DNA of 46,599 nucleotides from Hyphomonadaceae bacterium UBA2389 (GTDB lineage Bacteria; Pseudomonadota; Alphaproteobacteria; Caulobacterales; Aquidulcibacteraceae): positions 1 through 46,599 of the forward strand of contig DDSN01000025.1 in the NCBI GenBank assembly GCA_002343395.1, read 5' to 3'. The notes under the pieces were generated by a model. That model did not search any database. It saw nothing but the letters and a program-made list of their open reading frames with translations, and was not told the origin of the DNA. Each line of letters begins with the position of its first letter. Within the stretch, counting starts at the first letter, position 1. Positions 9,453 through 18,236 of this stretch are shown one piece after another. Position numbers and translations under genes: made by a program.

Positions 9453-10378
9453 CGTTGGCACCGCGGGCACCAGAACGTCGAGCGCCCTGAATGCACCGCG
9501 CGTTTGATTCCCCCGCCGCATTTTGGCTTGGCGCAGGGCTCGCCTTCGCGATCATAAACGCGAAACCGCTGCTGAAAGCCGCCTTGGCGGCCATCGACGC
9601 TGGCATAGTCGCTCAAGGTCGAGCCGCCAACAGCGATCGCTTCTTCCAGCACGGCGCGGATCGCGGGCGCGAGCTTCTCGAGCCGCGGCTTCGACACGCT
9701 TCCCGCGGCGCGCGCGGGCGCGATGCCGGCGCGGTGCAGCGCTTCAACCACATAAATGTTGCCTAACCCCGCCACGACGCGCTGATCGAGCAGCGCGGCT
9801 TTGACATTCGCCTTTTTGCCCGCGAACGCCTCGGCCAGATACGACGCGCTGAATTCGTTGCCGAGCGGTTCGGGGCCGAGGTTCTTGAACCAAGGATGCG
9901 CATCAAACGCCTCGCGCGCGATCAGGTCCATGTAACCGAAGCGGCGCGGATCGTTGTATTCCAGGCAAACGTGTTGTCCCTTGGCGCCCTTCTCGATCTC
10001 GACAATCACGTGCGTGTGCGCGGGGTCTGGCGGCTCGGCGTAATAGAAGTCGCCGGGCTGACGGATTTTTGTTGCCGCGCCTTCGGACGGAAAACCGGCT
10101 CCCACTTTTCCTGAAGGCGCGGGCGCGCCAATGACGCTCCAGCGCCCTGTCATGCCGAGATGCGTGACCCAGATGGTTCCATCGTCCAGCTCCGCCAACA
10201 GGTACTTCGCGCGCCGAGTCAGCGCCTCGACGCGCCGACCTTCAAGCCGTTTGGCGAAGCGCGGCGGAAACGGAAACCGCAGATCGGCGCGCTTGGTCCT
10301 CGCCCTGGCGATGCGCCGCCCGACCAGGTGCGGCGCCAGCCCGCGCCGAACAGTTTCGACTTCGGGGAGTTCAGGCAT
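9449..10378 (-). CDS. mutM: Formamidopyrimidine-DNA glycosylase (with repeat-derived insert)
   Basis: Bifunctional glycosylase/AP lyase that removes 8-oxoguanine. 309 residues from ATG 10378, whose N-terminus MPELPEVETVRRGL carries catalytic Pro2 and Glu3; Lys58 (RRAKYLL) and the C-terminal zinc finger (CAKPKC...CPRC) are present. The open frame extends upstream to 10942 but that part is antisense to ubiE. Compared with the family there is an extra stretch at about 84-104 (APSGKVGAGFPSEGAATK), encoded by a 38-nt palindromic element (10080-10117). The insert lies in a surface loop region before QPGDF and leaves catalytic parts intact. Confidence 0.95.
   Translation of the reverse strand: MPELPEVETVRRGLAPHLVGRRIARARTKRADLRFPFPPRFAKRLEGRRVEALTRRAKYLLAELDDGTIWVTHLGMTGRWSVIGAPAPSGKVGAGFPSEGAATKIRQPGDFYYAEPPDPAHTHVIVEIEKGAKGQHVCLEYNDPRRFGYMDLIAREAFDAHPWFKNLGPEPLGNEFSASYLAEAFAGKKANVKAALLDQRVVAGLGNIYVVEALHRAGIAPARAAGSVSKPRLEKLAPAIRAVLEEAIAVGGSTLSDYASVDGRQGGFQQRFRVYDREGEPCAKPKCGGGIKRAVHSGRSTFWCPRCQR
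10080..10117. repeat. Palindromic repeat element inserted in frame in mutM
   Basis: Arms CCTTC(GGAC)GGAAAA and TTTTCC(T)GAAGG flank the core AACCGGCTCCCACTT (10093-10107). A near copy of the core, AACCGGCGTCCACTT, lies at 33698-33712 inside a second palindrome. From memory this resembles a dispersed alphaproteobacterial intergenic repeat; copy number cannot be judged here. Confidence 0.65.
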
Positions 10379-10460
10379 GCGGCGAAATGTCGGAAAGCAA
10401 ACGCGAAACCATGCGCGCCCGATATAGCCCCGCCCGGGCCGCGTCGCTATGGTCCGCGTT

Positions 10461-11216
10461 ATGACAACCGAAACAGCCTCCTTTGGCTTCCAGGACGTGC
10501 CCAAGGCTGAAAAAGCCGGCCGCGTGCGCGCCGTGTTCTCCTCGGTGGCGAACAAGTACGATCTGATGAACGACGCCATGTCGGGCGGCATGCATCGGCT
10601 GTGGAAGGACGCGGCTGCGGCCAAACTCAACCCGCAACCGGGCGAGCTGATCCTCGATGTCGCCGGCGGCACGGGCGACATCGCCCGACGTTTGAAGAAA
10701 CTCGGCGCCGCCGCCTCCAGGCGGCGCGGGCTCGAGCCGCCCGAGATCCACGTCATCGACATCAATACCGAGATGTTGGAGGCCGGCCGCAAACGTGGTG
10801 AAGACGGCCTTTTCTGGCACGAAGGCGACGCAGAGAACCTGCCTGTCGATGACGCCGCCGCCGATGCGTACATCATCAGCTTCGGCATTCGAAATTGCAC
10901 CGACGTGCCTAAGGTGCTGCGTGAGGCCAAGCGCGCGCTCAAGCCGGGCGGGCGCTTCTTTTGCCTTGAGTTCTCTCGGCTTGCGATCGGCGGCCTGGAG
11001 CCCGTTTATGATTTCTATTCCTTTAAGGCGATCCCGGCCCTGGGGAAATTGCTCGCAAACGACGCGGATTCTTACCGATATTTGGTGGAATCCATCCGCC
11101 GGTTTCCGGATCAGGAAACTTTCTCTGGCATGATGCGGGAGGCGGGTTTCGCACGCGTGGCCTATCGCAACATGGCCGGCGGCGTCTGCGCGCTGCATTG
11201 GGGTTGGTCGGTTTAG
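10461..11216 (+). CDS. ubiE: Demethylmenaquinone/ubiquinone C-methyltransferase UbiE
   Basis: SAM-dependent methyltransferase of ubiquinone synthesis, about 251 residues. Motifs: TASFGFQDV near the N-terminus, VFSSVANKYDLMNDAMSGGMHRLWKD, SAM motif I LDVAGGTGDIAR, FGIRNCTDVPKVLREAKRALKPGGRF, and the end GGVCALHWGWSV. Two in-frame ATGs (10449 and 10461) lack a clear Shine-Dalgarno; I chose 10461 because it gives the family-like MTTETASFGF. It diverges from mutM and overlaps ubiB by 19 nt, so the two are surely co-transcribed. A GC palindrome (CGCCGCCT/AGGCGGCG, about 10709-10726) encodes a variable loop. Confidence 0.95.
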   Translation: MTTETASFGFQDVPKAEKAGRVRAVFSSVANKYDLMNDAMSGGMHRLWKDAAAAKLNPQPGELILDVAGGTGDIARRLKKLGAAASRRRGLEPPEIHVIDINTEMLEAGRKRGEDGLFWHEGDAENLPVDDAAADAYIISFGIRNCTDVPKVLREAKRALKPGGRFFCLEFSRLAIGGLEPVYDFYSFKAIPALGKLLANDADSYRYLVESIRRFPDQETFSGMMREAGFARVAYRNMAGGVCALHWGWSV

Positions 11217-12910
11217 TGTTTGCTTGGGTAGGACATTCCTGGCGGCTCTTGCGCGTGGCGGCGACGCTTGCGCGCTATGACGTCTTGCTGCCTGGCGAGT
11301 ACTATGATCGCTATCCCGTCTCGCTGCAGGCGACCCACACCCTGCTCCATATCTTCGCGAAGCGCCGCCGCGGCCGCACCGTGGGCGAACGGCTCGCGAA
11401 AGCGCTTGAGCGCCTTGGCCCCGCTTACGTGAAGGTAGGACAGTTCCTGGCGACACGGCCTGACATGATCGGCGTGAGCGTCGCGCAAGAACTCGGACGC
11501 CTCAAGGACCGGTTGCCGCCGTTCTCACGCACGCTCGCGCTCGACACCATCAACGCCGAGCTTGGCGCCACGGAGGACCTGTTCGCCGGCATTTCCGAGG
11601 CCACCGCGGCGGCCTCGATCGCGCAGGTGCACCAAGGCATCATCCCGCGCCAAGGCGTGGTGGCGATCAAGGTGCTGCGGCCGCGTATCGAACGCAAGCT
11701 CGCGAAGGAGATGGCCGCTCTGCGTTTTCTGGCGCAAGGGATAGAGTTTTTCTCGCCGCGCTCTCGGCGTCTCGAGCCCGTGCAGTTCATCGATACGGTG
11801 ACGGCGGCGACGCAGCGGGAACTCGATCTGCGCCTTGAAGCCGGCGCCGCCGCCGAGTTCCGCGAGGTGGCGGAGAAGGACGGCTACCTGATGGTGCCGC
11901 GCATCGACTGGTCGCGATCATCAAAACGCGTGATGACGCTCGATTGGGTCGACGGCGTTCCCCTCACCGACGCGCCCGCGCTAAACCGCGCCGGCGCGGA
12001 TCGATCCGAACTCGCCATAGCGATCACGCGCGGATTTCTCGCCGCCGCGCTCGATCACGGCTTTTTCCATGCCGACATGCATGAGGGCAATCTCATGTAT
12101 GGCAAGGACGGCAAGCTCTGGATCGTCGACTTCGGCATTATGGGCCGCATCGGTCACAAGGAGCGCCGCTATCTCGCCGAGATCCTCTATGGCTTCCTGA
12201 AACGCGACTATCGACGGGTCGCGGAAGTGCATCAGGAGGCGGGCTATGTGCCCGATCGCTTCTCCGTAGAGGAGTTCGCGCAAGCACTGCGCGCGATTGG
12301 AGAGCCGATTTTTGGCAAGACGGCGGACGGCATCTCCATGAGCCGCCTGCTTCTGCAATTGTTCGACGTGACCCATATGTTCGGCATGCATCTGCGGCCG
12401 GAATTAGTTCTGCTCCAGAAAACCATGGTGCAGGTAGAGGGCGTCGCCCGCGCGCTCGACCCGCGGCACGACATGTGGTCGGCGGCGCGGCCCGTCGTGG
12501 AGCGCTGGGTGCAGCGAGAGCTTGGGGCTGAAGCGGTCGCGCGTCGCGCCATCGATGAGGCGGGCCAAGGGCTCGCCGCGCTGCGTCGCTTGCCGTCGGC
12601 GCTCGCCACGCTCGAAGCAGCCGCGCGAAAAGTCAGCACCGAAGCGCCGCGCGAAGAGCGCAAGTGGTACCAAATGCCGGTGTTTTGGCTCGGCATGCTG
12701 GCGGGCGCCGTCGTCGCGCTGGCGCTGAGCGCCGGTGAACGCGCGCCGCAACCGCAAGCCGAGGCGGCGCGTACACAGGTGCAGGCGCCGCCCACGCCGC
12801 TCAACGACCGGACCCCGCCGGGCTCGGTGAGTCCCGCCGAACAACTCCCCGGTCCGGCGCCGACCACCGCCGAGCCAGCCCCAGAGGAACAGAAGGCAGC
12901 GACGCCATGA
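11198..12910 (+). CDS. ubiB: Ubiquinone biosynthesis ABC1/ADCK atypical kinase UbiB
   Basis: 570-residue atypical kinase/ATPase needed for aerobic coenzyme Q synthesis, membrane-associated. Motifs: KxGQ (YVKVGQFLATRPD, 78-90), the Ala-rich loop AAASIAQVHQG, catalytic HADMHEGN (291-298) and DFG (311-313). A single hydrophobic segment VFWLGMLAGAVVALALS near the C-terminus is followed by a long Pro/Ala/Glu tail, somewhat unlike the usual two-helix end. The start lies inside ubiE; the stop overlaps coaBC by 4 nt. Confidence 0.95.
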   Translation: MGLVGLVFAWVGHSWRLLRVAATLARYDVLLPGEYYDRYPVSLQATHTLLHIFAKRRRGRTVGERLAKALERLGPAYVKVGQFLATRPDMIGVSVAQELGRLKDRLPPFSRTLALDTINAELGATEDLFAGISEATAAASIAQVHQGIIPRQGVVAIKVLRPRIERKLAKEMAALRFLAQGIEFFSPRSRRLEPVQFIDTVTAATQRELDLRLEAGAAAEFREVAEKDGYLMVPRIDWSRSSKRVMTLDWVDGVPLTDAPALNRAGADRSELAIAITRGFLAAALDHGFFHADMHEGNLMYGKDGKLWIVDFGIMGRIGHKERRYLAEILYGFLKRDYRRVAEVHQEAGYVPDRFSVEEFAQALRAIGEPIFGKTADGISMSRLLLQLFDVTHMFGMHLRPELVLLQKTMVQVEGVARALDPRHDMWSAARPVVERWVQRELGAEAVARRAIDEAGQGLAALRRLPSALATLEAAARKVSTEAPREERKWYQMPVFWLGMLAGAVVALALSAGERAPQPQAEAARTQVQAPPTPLNDRTPPGSVSPAEQLPGPAPTTAEPAPEEQKAATP

Positions 12911-14112
12911 GCGAGAAACGCGTCCTGCTCATCATTGGCGGCGGCATCGCCGCCTATAAAAGCTTGGAGTTGATCCGGCTTCTCGCCAAGGCGGGCGTGG
13001 CGTCGCGCGCGATCCTCACAAAGGCTGGCGCGCATTTCGTTACACCGCTTTCAGTGGGCGCCCTCACCGGCGACAGGGTGTACCAAGACCTGTTCGATCT
13101 CACCGACGAAGCGGAGATGGGGCACATCGAGCTGTCGCGCTCCGCGGATGTCGTGGTGGTCGCGCCAGCGACTGCCGACCTGATGGCGAAGGCCGCGGCG
13201 GGCCTCGCCAACGATCTCGCGTCGACGGCATTGCTCGCCACCGACAAACCCGTGCTGATGGCGCCCGCCATGAACGTGCGCATGTGGGAGCACGCCGCAA
13301 CCAAGCGCAACGTCGCGAGACTGCGCGAGGATGGCGTTCAGTTCGTCGGGCCAGACCATGGCGCGATGGCGTGCGGCGAGTTCGGCGATGGGCGCATGGC
13401 TGAGCCTGAAGCCATCGCGGGCGCCGTGCTGGCGTTGCTGGGCGATGGGCCGCTCAAGGGAAGACATGCCCTTGTAACCGCCGGCCCGACTTTGGAGGCG
13501 ATCGATCCGGTCCGGTTCATCTCGAACCGATCAAGCGGCAAGCAAGGCTATGCCATCGCCGCCGCGCTCGCGGACTTGGGCGCCGCCGTCACGCTCGTCT
13601 CAGGCCCGACAGGACTGCCCAATCCGCGCGGCGTCACCCGCGTCAGCGTCGAAAGCGCGCGCGACATGCTGGCGGCGTGCGAGGCGGCATTGCCCGCCGA
13701 CGTGGCCATTTGCGTCGCGGCCGTGGCAGACTGGCGTCCCGCGCAAACAGCCGACGAAAAGATCAAGAAGGACAAGCAGGGCGTCGAAGCTGTCGCCCTG
13801 GTCGAGAACCCAGACATCCTCGCCACATTGTCGCGGCCCGGGAAAAAACGCCCGAAGCTCGTTGTCGGCTTCGCCGCCGAGACAACCGACGTCGAGGCGC
13901 ACGCGCGGGCGAAGATCGCCAAGAAGGGCTGCGACTGGATCGTCGCCAACGATGTCTCGGGCGACGTCATGGGCGGCGCTGACAACGAAGTGCTGCTCAT
14001 GACCAAGGACAGCGCCGAGGCTTGGCCGCGCATGTCCAAGGAAGCCGTGGCGCGGCGCCTCGCGTCAGCGGTCGCAGCAAGCTTGCATGCAAGCGAACGC
14101 AAACGCCGCTGA
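12907..14112 (+). CDS. coaBC: Bifunctional phosphopantothenoylcysteine decarboxylase / synthetase
   Basis: Makes 4'-phosphopantetheine in CoA synthesis. 401 residues. CoaC half (about 1-190): IGGGIAAYKSLELIRLL, the catalytic His in MGHIELSR, PAMNVRMW, and the reductive Cys in MACGEFGDGRMAEP. CoaB half (190-400): AGPTLEAIDPVRFISNRSSGKQGYAIA and DEKIKKDKQG. ATGA overlap with ubiB. ubiE-ubiB-coaBC followed soon by dut is a familiar alphaproteobacterial order. Confidence 0.96.
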   Translation: MSEKRVLLIIGGGIAAYKSLELIRLLAKAGVASRAILTKAGAHFVTPLSVGALTGDRVYQDLFDLTDEAEMGHIELSRSADVVVVAPATADLMAKAAAGLANDLASTALLATDKPVLMAPAMNVRMWEHAATKRNVARLREDGVQFVGPDHGAMACGEFGDGRMAEPEAIAGAVLALLGDGPLKGRHALVTAGPTLEAIDPVRFISNRSSGKQGYAIAAALADLGAAVTLVSGPTGLPNPRGVTRVSVESARDMLAACEAALPADVAICVAAVADWRPAQTADEKIKKDKQGVEAVALVENPDILATLSRPGKKRPKLVVGFAAETTDVEAHARAKIAKKGCDWIVANDVSGDVMGGADNEVLLMTKDSAEAWPRMSKEAVARRLASAVAASLHASERKRR

Positions 14113-14176
14113 AGGCCGCGCCTAGACCGAACGAACTATGACCCCATCGCCGCAGCGTCGATTTTTCCGGGATCTG

Positions 14177-14201
14177 GGGCTTCAAACTTCACGCGAAGCC
14201 C
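14177..14201 (+). other. Stem-loop in the leader of the 125-residue helical protein gene
   Basis: GGGCTTC/GAAGCCC, 7 bp with an 11-nt loop, 40 nt before the next ATG, followed by a smaller GGAGC/GCTCC hairpin. No T tract. Could be a coaBC transcript end or a leader structure. Confidence 0.3.
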
Positions 14202-14241
14202 GCTAAGGAGCGCGGCTCCCACTCCTCCCAACGGAAACGGC

Positions 14242-14619
14242 ATGATCCCGAACCACAACGAACGCAAAGAGGCGGCTGACAAAGCGCGCCAAGCCATGTT
14301 GGAAAAATTCCGCGCCAAGGCGCAGCAAGGCGCGCAACCCGACCCGAACATCGTCGCGCAGCGCGAACAGCTCGCCGCGGAGCGAGAAGAAAAGCGCGCC
14401 GCCGCCGAGGAGCGCCGCAAGGCGCGCATCGTGGCGGAGAAAGCCCAACGCGCCGCCGAAGCCAAGGCCAAGGCCGAAGCGGAAGCAGAAGCGCTCAAGC
14501 TACGGTTGATCGCGGAAGCGCAACGCAAGCGCGCGGAAAAGGAAGCCGCCGAAATCCGCGCCTTCGAGGAGCAAGCGCGCCGCGATCTCCAAAACGCAGC
14601 CAAGCGCGTCCGGAAGTAG
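14242..14619 (+). CDS. Charged helical protein, DUF6481-like
   Basis: 125 residues, almost entirely Ala, Glu, Lys and Arg, predicted as one long alpha helix or coiled coil. It begins IPNHNERKEAADKARQAMLEKFRAK and ends AAKRVRK. The N-terminal pattern (short polar head, AADKAR/ALEKFR, then alternating EEKRAAAEERR) resembles what I recall as DUF6481. No catalytic motif, signal or membrane segment. Likely cytoplasmic; a nucleic acid or ribosome role would be a guess. Low sequence complexity makes family assignment weak. Confidence 0.6.
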   Translation: MIPNHNERKEAADKARQAMLEKFRAKAQQGAQPDPNIVAQREQLAAEREEKRAAAEERRKARIVAEKAQRAAEAKAKAEAEAEALKLRLIAEAQRKRAEKEAAEIRAFEEQARRDLQNAAKRVRK

Positions 14620-14621
14620 CG

Positions 14622-15566
14622 TCAGCTCTTCGCGGCGCCGCAGCTCGCGCCGCCCAGCACGCAGAAGCTGGCGCAATATTTATGGTTCAACGCCACTGGG
14701 CGCGAGGCTTCTTGGAGCGTCGCGCCCATTTCAAATTGCGGATCGTAAGGCAAGAGCGTGCAGGCCAGCACCGAGGTCGAAGCGGCGCCGCGCCGTTTCA
14801 CCACCATGCGCGCTGACGCGCACATCACTTCGCGTGGATCTTTTTTCAGGATGCCCCAGCACGCGGTAGTGATCTCGGGCGGATCGGCGCTCATCGCCAT
14901 CTCGGGAAAAATCACCAGCGCCGCGGGATCCGCCGCGTCGAGTTTCAAACCGAGTTGATCGAACAATGTCTGGAAGCGCGCGCGGAGTTCGCCTTCGGCT
15001 TCGTGCGCGAAGCCCCTGCCCGCGATGTCGACCGTGAAGGCGTTGGCCGCGAGCCATCGAAGTCCTTCAACCGTCTTGGCGTGGGCGCCAGGCCCGCGCT
15101 CGGCGTCGTGAATATCGGGGCGGGGATCGTCGAGCGAAACGCGCATCCGAAGCCGCGTGCCGTAGCGACGGTTGAGTTCCTCTAGTTGCGCCCTGTGACG
15201 CATCATTGGGCGCATGGCGTTGGTCAACACCAGCGCCTCGAAGCCGCGCGCGAGCGTTTCGCTCAGGATGGCGATCATGTCCTTGTTCAGGAACGGCTCG
15301 CCGCCGGTGAAGCCGATCAGCGTCGTCCCAAGGCGGCCGCGTTCGATCTCATCGAGGTAGCGGGTCACGTCCGCCAGGGAGAGGTAGGCCAGGCGATCGT
15401 TGGTCGGGCTCGACTCGATATAGCAATGCGCGCAGGTGATGTTGCAGAGCGTGCCGGTGTTGAACCAGAGCGTCTCCAGAGCGTGCAGCGCCACCGTGGC
15501 GCGTTCCTCTCCCTTGGCGGTGATCCTGGGATCGCTGAACTTCGCCGCCCCGAATCCATGCGCCAT
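14622..15566 (-). CDS. Radical SAM protein with C-terminal cysteine cluster
   Basis: 314 residues. The radical SAM [4Fe-4S] motif is CNITCAHC (C41, C45, C48), followed by FTGGEPFLNKDM, typical of SPASM/twitch-type enzymes. The C-terminal YCASFCVLGGASC (C298, C302, C309), with Cys also at ACWGI and MCASARM, suggests an auxiliary cluster. The substrate cannot be inferred: no RiPP precursor or maturase partner lies next to it. Stop codon is 3 nt from that of the convergent helical protein; it diverges from dut with about 48 nt between the starts. Confidence 0.85.
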   Translation of the reverse strand: MAHGFGAAKFSDPRITAKGEERATVALHALETLWFNTGTLCNITCAHCYIESSPTNDRLAYLSLADVTRYLDEIERGRLGTTLIGFTGGEPFLNKDMIAILSETLARGFEALVLTNAMRPMMRHRAQLEELNRRYGTRLRMRVSLDDPRPDIHDAERGPGAHAKTVEGLRWLAANAFTVDIAGRGFAHEAEGELRARFQTLFDQLGLKLDAADPAALVIFPEMAMSADPPEITTACWGILKKDPREVMCASARMVVKRRGAASTSVLACTLLPYDPQFEMGATLQEASRPVALNHKYCASFCVLGGASCGAAKS

Positions 15567-15614
15567 GCGTCCGCACTCCCGCTCCGCCCCGAATCCAGGC
15601 TAAAGCCCAACCCC

Positions 15615-16079
15615 ATGGATACGCACACGATCTCGGTTCAGGTTACAACCCTGCCGCACTTCGAGGGGCTGGCGCTGCCGGCCTATGAGACCGCGCTTTC
15701 GGCGGGCATGGATGTCCGCGCCGCCGTGCCCGAGGACGCGCCGGTGACGCTGCAGCCCGGCGAACGCCATCTCACGCCGACCGGCCTCGCGATCGCCCTG
15801 CCCGCCGGCTACGAGGCGCAGATGCGCCCGCGCTCAGGCCTGGCGTTGAAGCACGGCGTCACCTGCCTGAACTCACCCGGAACCATCGACGCCGATTATC
15901 GCGGCGAACTGAAGGTCATCCTGATCAATCACGGGCAGGAGCCGTTCGTCATCAAGCGCGGCGAGCGCATCGCCCAGATCGTGATCGCGCCGGTGACGCA
16001 AGCGGTGTGGGCGCGGGTGGACGCGCTCTCCGAAACCGCGCGCGGCACGGGCGGGTTCGGGAGCACGGGGCGGGGGTAA
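15615..16079 (+). CDS. dut: dUTP diphosphatase
   Basis: Trimeric dUTPase keeping uracil out of DNA. 154 residues from ATG 15615, with all five motifs: AGMDVRAA (30-37), PRSGLALKHG (72-81), GTIDADYRGELKV (89-101), GERIAQIVI (116-124) and the flexible ATP-like tail RGTGGFGSTG (143-152). The frame is open upstream to 15186 but that part is antisense to the radical SAM gene. Confidence 0.97.
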   Translation: MDTHTISVQVTTLPHFEGLALPAYETALSAGMDVRAAVPEDAPVTLQPGERHLTPTGLAIALPAGYEAQMRPRSGLALKHGVTCLNSPGTIDADYRGELKVILINHGQEPFVIKRGERIAQIVIAPVTQAVWARVDALSETARGTGGFGSTGRG

Positions 16080-16103
16080 CAGGCTTAGGGACCGAAGTGG
16101 GCA

Positions 16104-16628
16104 CTAGGTATCGTACTCGCCGGCGTCCCATGGCGCATAAAACGACAGTGTGTTGCCGGGCAAAAATTCAACCCGCCACTCGCCGTCCCCAGTTTGTCGC
16201 GGAATCAATCCGAACATGGTCTCGTTGCTCTCGACACTGAATAGTCGCACCCAAATGTCGGTGATGATGTGCTCGCCTAAGGCTTTCAGATGTCGGCTCA
16301 TCGCGTTCTCGCCGCTTCCGGCTGGGTAGGCGCCGCGTACGCCTACCAATTCGATCGAATGCTCGACGAGTTGACCATCGGCGCTGAATACAAACGTACA
16401 AACGAAGTCTTTCGTGGCGCCGCCTGCCGGATCGAGCTGACCAACCACCCAAAACAGACGCCCGTCAGAGAGACGGCCAACCCTTTCGATGTGCCATTCG
16501 TCCGGAATCAACCTGACCTTCTCGGGTGCGCGATCTGACATAGCGATACCCTCCGGTGCGGCAGCACCAGCTCCACACCCAGCAACGAGGGCTGCGACAG
16601 ACGCCGCAATGAATTGTCGGCGCCGCAC
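16104..16628 (-). CDS. Putative Tat-exported lipoprotein of unknown function
   Basis: 174 residues from a GTG at 16628, chosen because GGAGGGGG lies 3-10 nt upstream and the product then starts with RRRQFIAASVAALVAGCGAG: a twin-arginine RRQFI, a hydrophobic core and a lipobox LVAGC. The mature part has DEWHIERVGRLSDGRLFWVVGQLDPAGGATKDFVCTFVFSADGQLVEHSIELVG. I do not recognise a family. The open frame extends to 16853, but that part overlaps the permease start. Possibly envelope-anchored. It diverges from the permease across 106 nt. Confidence 0.65.
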   Translation of the reverse strand: MRRRQFIAASVAALVAGCGAGAAAPEGIAMSDRAPEKVRLIPDEWHIERVGRLSDGRLFWVVGQLDPAGGATKDFVCTFVFSADGQLVEHSIELVGVRGAYPAGSGENAMSRHLKALGEHIITDIWVRLFSVESNETMFGLIPRQTGDGEWRVEFLPGNTLSFYAPWDAGEYDT

Positions 16629-16734
16629 TACCCCCTCCGTGAACGCTTCGATGCGATTTTGACGGAGCGAAGTCGCCCCTCCCCATCGCGCTGGCGAGCG
16701 TGTACCAGTGTGCAACACATAAGGGGGAGACGCC

Positions 16735-18138
16735 ATGGCGTTCTGGAACAGGCTGAAGCCGATCGCGACGCCGGAGCACCATGGGCTGAAGCGCACATTG
16801 TCTTGGCCGCACCTGGTGGCCCTTGGCGTCGGCGCGATCGTGGGCGCCGGCATCTACGCGCTGATCGGTCAAGGCGCGGGCCAAGCGGGCCCAGGCGTCA
16901 TACTATCTTTCGGGATCGCGGGCCTCATCTGCGCCTGCGCGGCGCTCTGCTACGCCGAGCTGGCGACGATGATGCCGGCCTCGGGCAGCGCCTACACCTA
17001 CACCTACTCCTCGCTTGGCGAGTTGGCGGCCTGGATCGTCGGCTGGGCGCTGATCCTGGAATACTCAGTGGTCGTCAGCGCTGTCGCCGTCGGCTGGTCT
17101 GGTTACGCATCCGGCCTCTTGCAGGGATGGGGCGTCGACATTCCGCAAACGCTGCCATTCGGCGAAATGGCGGGCCATGCGCTGCATTTCAATCCGCTCG
17201 CGGTCGTCATCATCTTCGCGGTCGCCGGCCTGCTGATCCTCGGCACGCGTGAAAGCGCGTTCGTGAACACGGTCCTTGTCGTTCTGAAGATCGCGGCGCT
17301 GATTCTGTTTCTCGTCATCGCTTTGCCCGCGTTCGACATAACGCGTTTCGAGCCGTTCGCGCCTTTTGGCTGGGGCTCGACGCCCGTCGAAGGCGCCAAC
17401 AATGTCGGCATCATGGCGGCGGCGGCAGTGATGTTCTTCGCCTTCTATGGCTTCGACGCCGTGTCCACCGCCGCCGAGGAAACCAAAAACCCCGGCCGCG
17501 ACCTCGCCATCGGCATTGTCGGCTCGATGGTGATCTGCACGCTGCTCTACATGGCTGTCGGGGCAGCGGCCGTCGGAGCGATGGACTTCCGTGAATTTTC
17601 GCAGTCCGGCGAGCCCATCGCGCTGATCGTCCGCGGTCTGAACCAACCCGAAGCGGCCGCGATCATTGGCGGCGTCGCATCCATCGCCATCCCAACCGTC
17701 ATCCTGGCGTTCCTCTACGGGCAAAGCCGCATCTTCCTGGTGATGGCGCGTGACGGCTTGTTGCCGCGCTCCTGGGGCCGTGTGCATTCCAAGCTTGGAA
17801 CCCCCGTGATCATGACGATCTTCACGGCGGTGGTGTGCTCGGCGCTCGCCGGCCTGCTGACGCTTGGCGAGATCGCGGCGCTGGCGAACGCGGGAACGCT
17901 CGCGGCGTTCATCGCGGTCGCGATCGCGCTCATGGTGTTGCGGCGGCGCGAACCCGGGCGCGAGCGGCCGTTTAAGGCCCCACTCGCCTGGATCGTGGCG
18001 CCGCTGACCATCATCGGCTGCCTCTACCTGTTCGCGAGCCTCTCTGCTGGCACGATCCAGCGCTTCTTTATCTGGATGGCGATTGGCGTCCCGATTTATC
18101 TGGCTTGGGGCGCACGCCAAAGCGCGCTGGCGAAATAA
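16735..18138 (+). CDS. APC-superfamily amino acid permease
   Basis: 467 residues, about 12 hydrophobic segments. The N-terminus reads LKRTLSWPHLVALGVGAIVGAGIYALIGQGAG, the consensus of cationic amino acid transporter-like APC permeases, followed by CYAELATMMPASGSAYTYTY and the EEKTKNPGRD-like EETKNPGRDLAIGIV loop. An inner-membrane amino acid transporter; the substrate cannot be set from sequence. A strong GGGGGAG lies 6 nt before ATG 16735. cysK follows after 98 nt, but co-transcription is unproven. Confidence 0.92.
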   Translation: MAFWNRLKPIATPEHHGLKRTLSWPHLVALGVGAIVGAGIYALIGQGAGQAGPGVILSFGIAGLICACAALCYAELATMMPASGSAYTYTYSSLGELAAWIVGWALILEYSVVVSAVAVGWSGYASGLLQGWGVDIPQTLPFGEMAGHALHFNPLAVVIIFAVAGLLILGTRESAFVNTVLVVLKIAALILFLVIALPAFDITRFEPFAPFGWGSTPVEGANNVGIMAAAAVMFFAFYGFDAVSTAAEETKNPGRDLAIGIVGSMVICTLLYMAVGAAAVGAMDFREFSQSGEPIALIVRGLNQPEAAAIIGGVASIAIPTVILAFLYGQSRIFLVMARDGLLPRSWGRVHSKLGTPVIMTIFTAVVCSALAGLLTLGEIAALANAGTLAAFIAVAIALMVLRRREPGRERPFKAPLAWIVAPLTIIGCLYLFASLSAGTIQRFFIWMAIGVPIYLAWGARQSALAK

Positions 18139-18236
18139 TCCGAAGCGACGCTTTAGCGAAACTAAACGCCGCCCCATTGGCCCTGCGCCGTGGGAGGCCT
18201 AGGTTTCGCGCATACCCAAGCCAAGGATGACCCGCC

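Noticed and set aside
10379..10942. N-terminal extension of the mutM frame
   Set aside because: MutM needs Pro2-Glu3 right after Met, which ATG 10378 supplies; the extension is antisense to ubiE.
17065..18177. Minus-strand open frame opposite the APC permease
   Set aside because: His/Asp/Arg-rich antisense translation, typical of a reversed membrane-protein gene.
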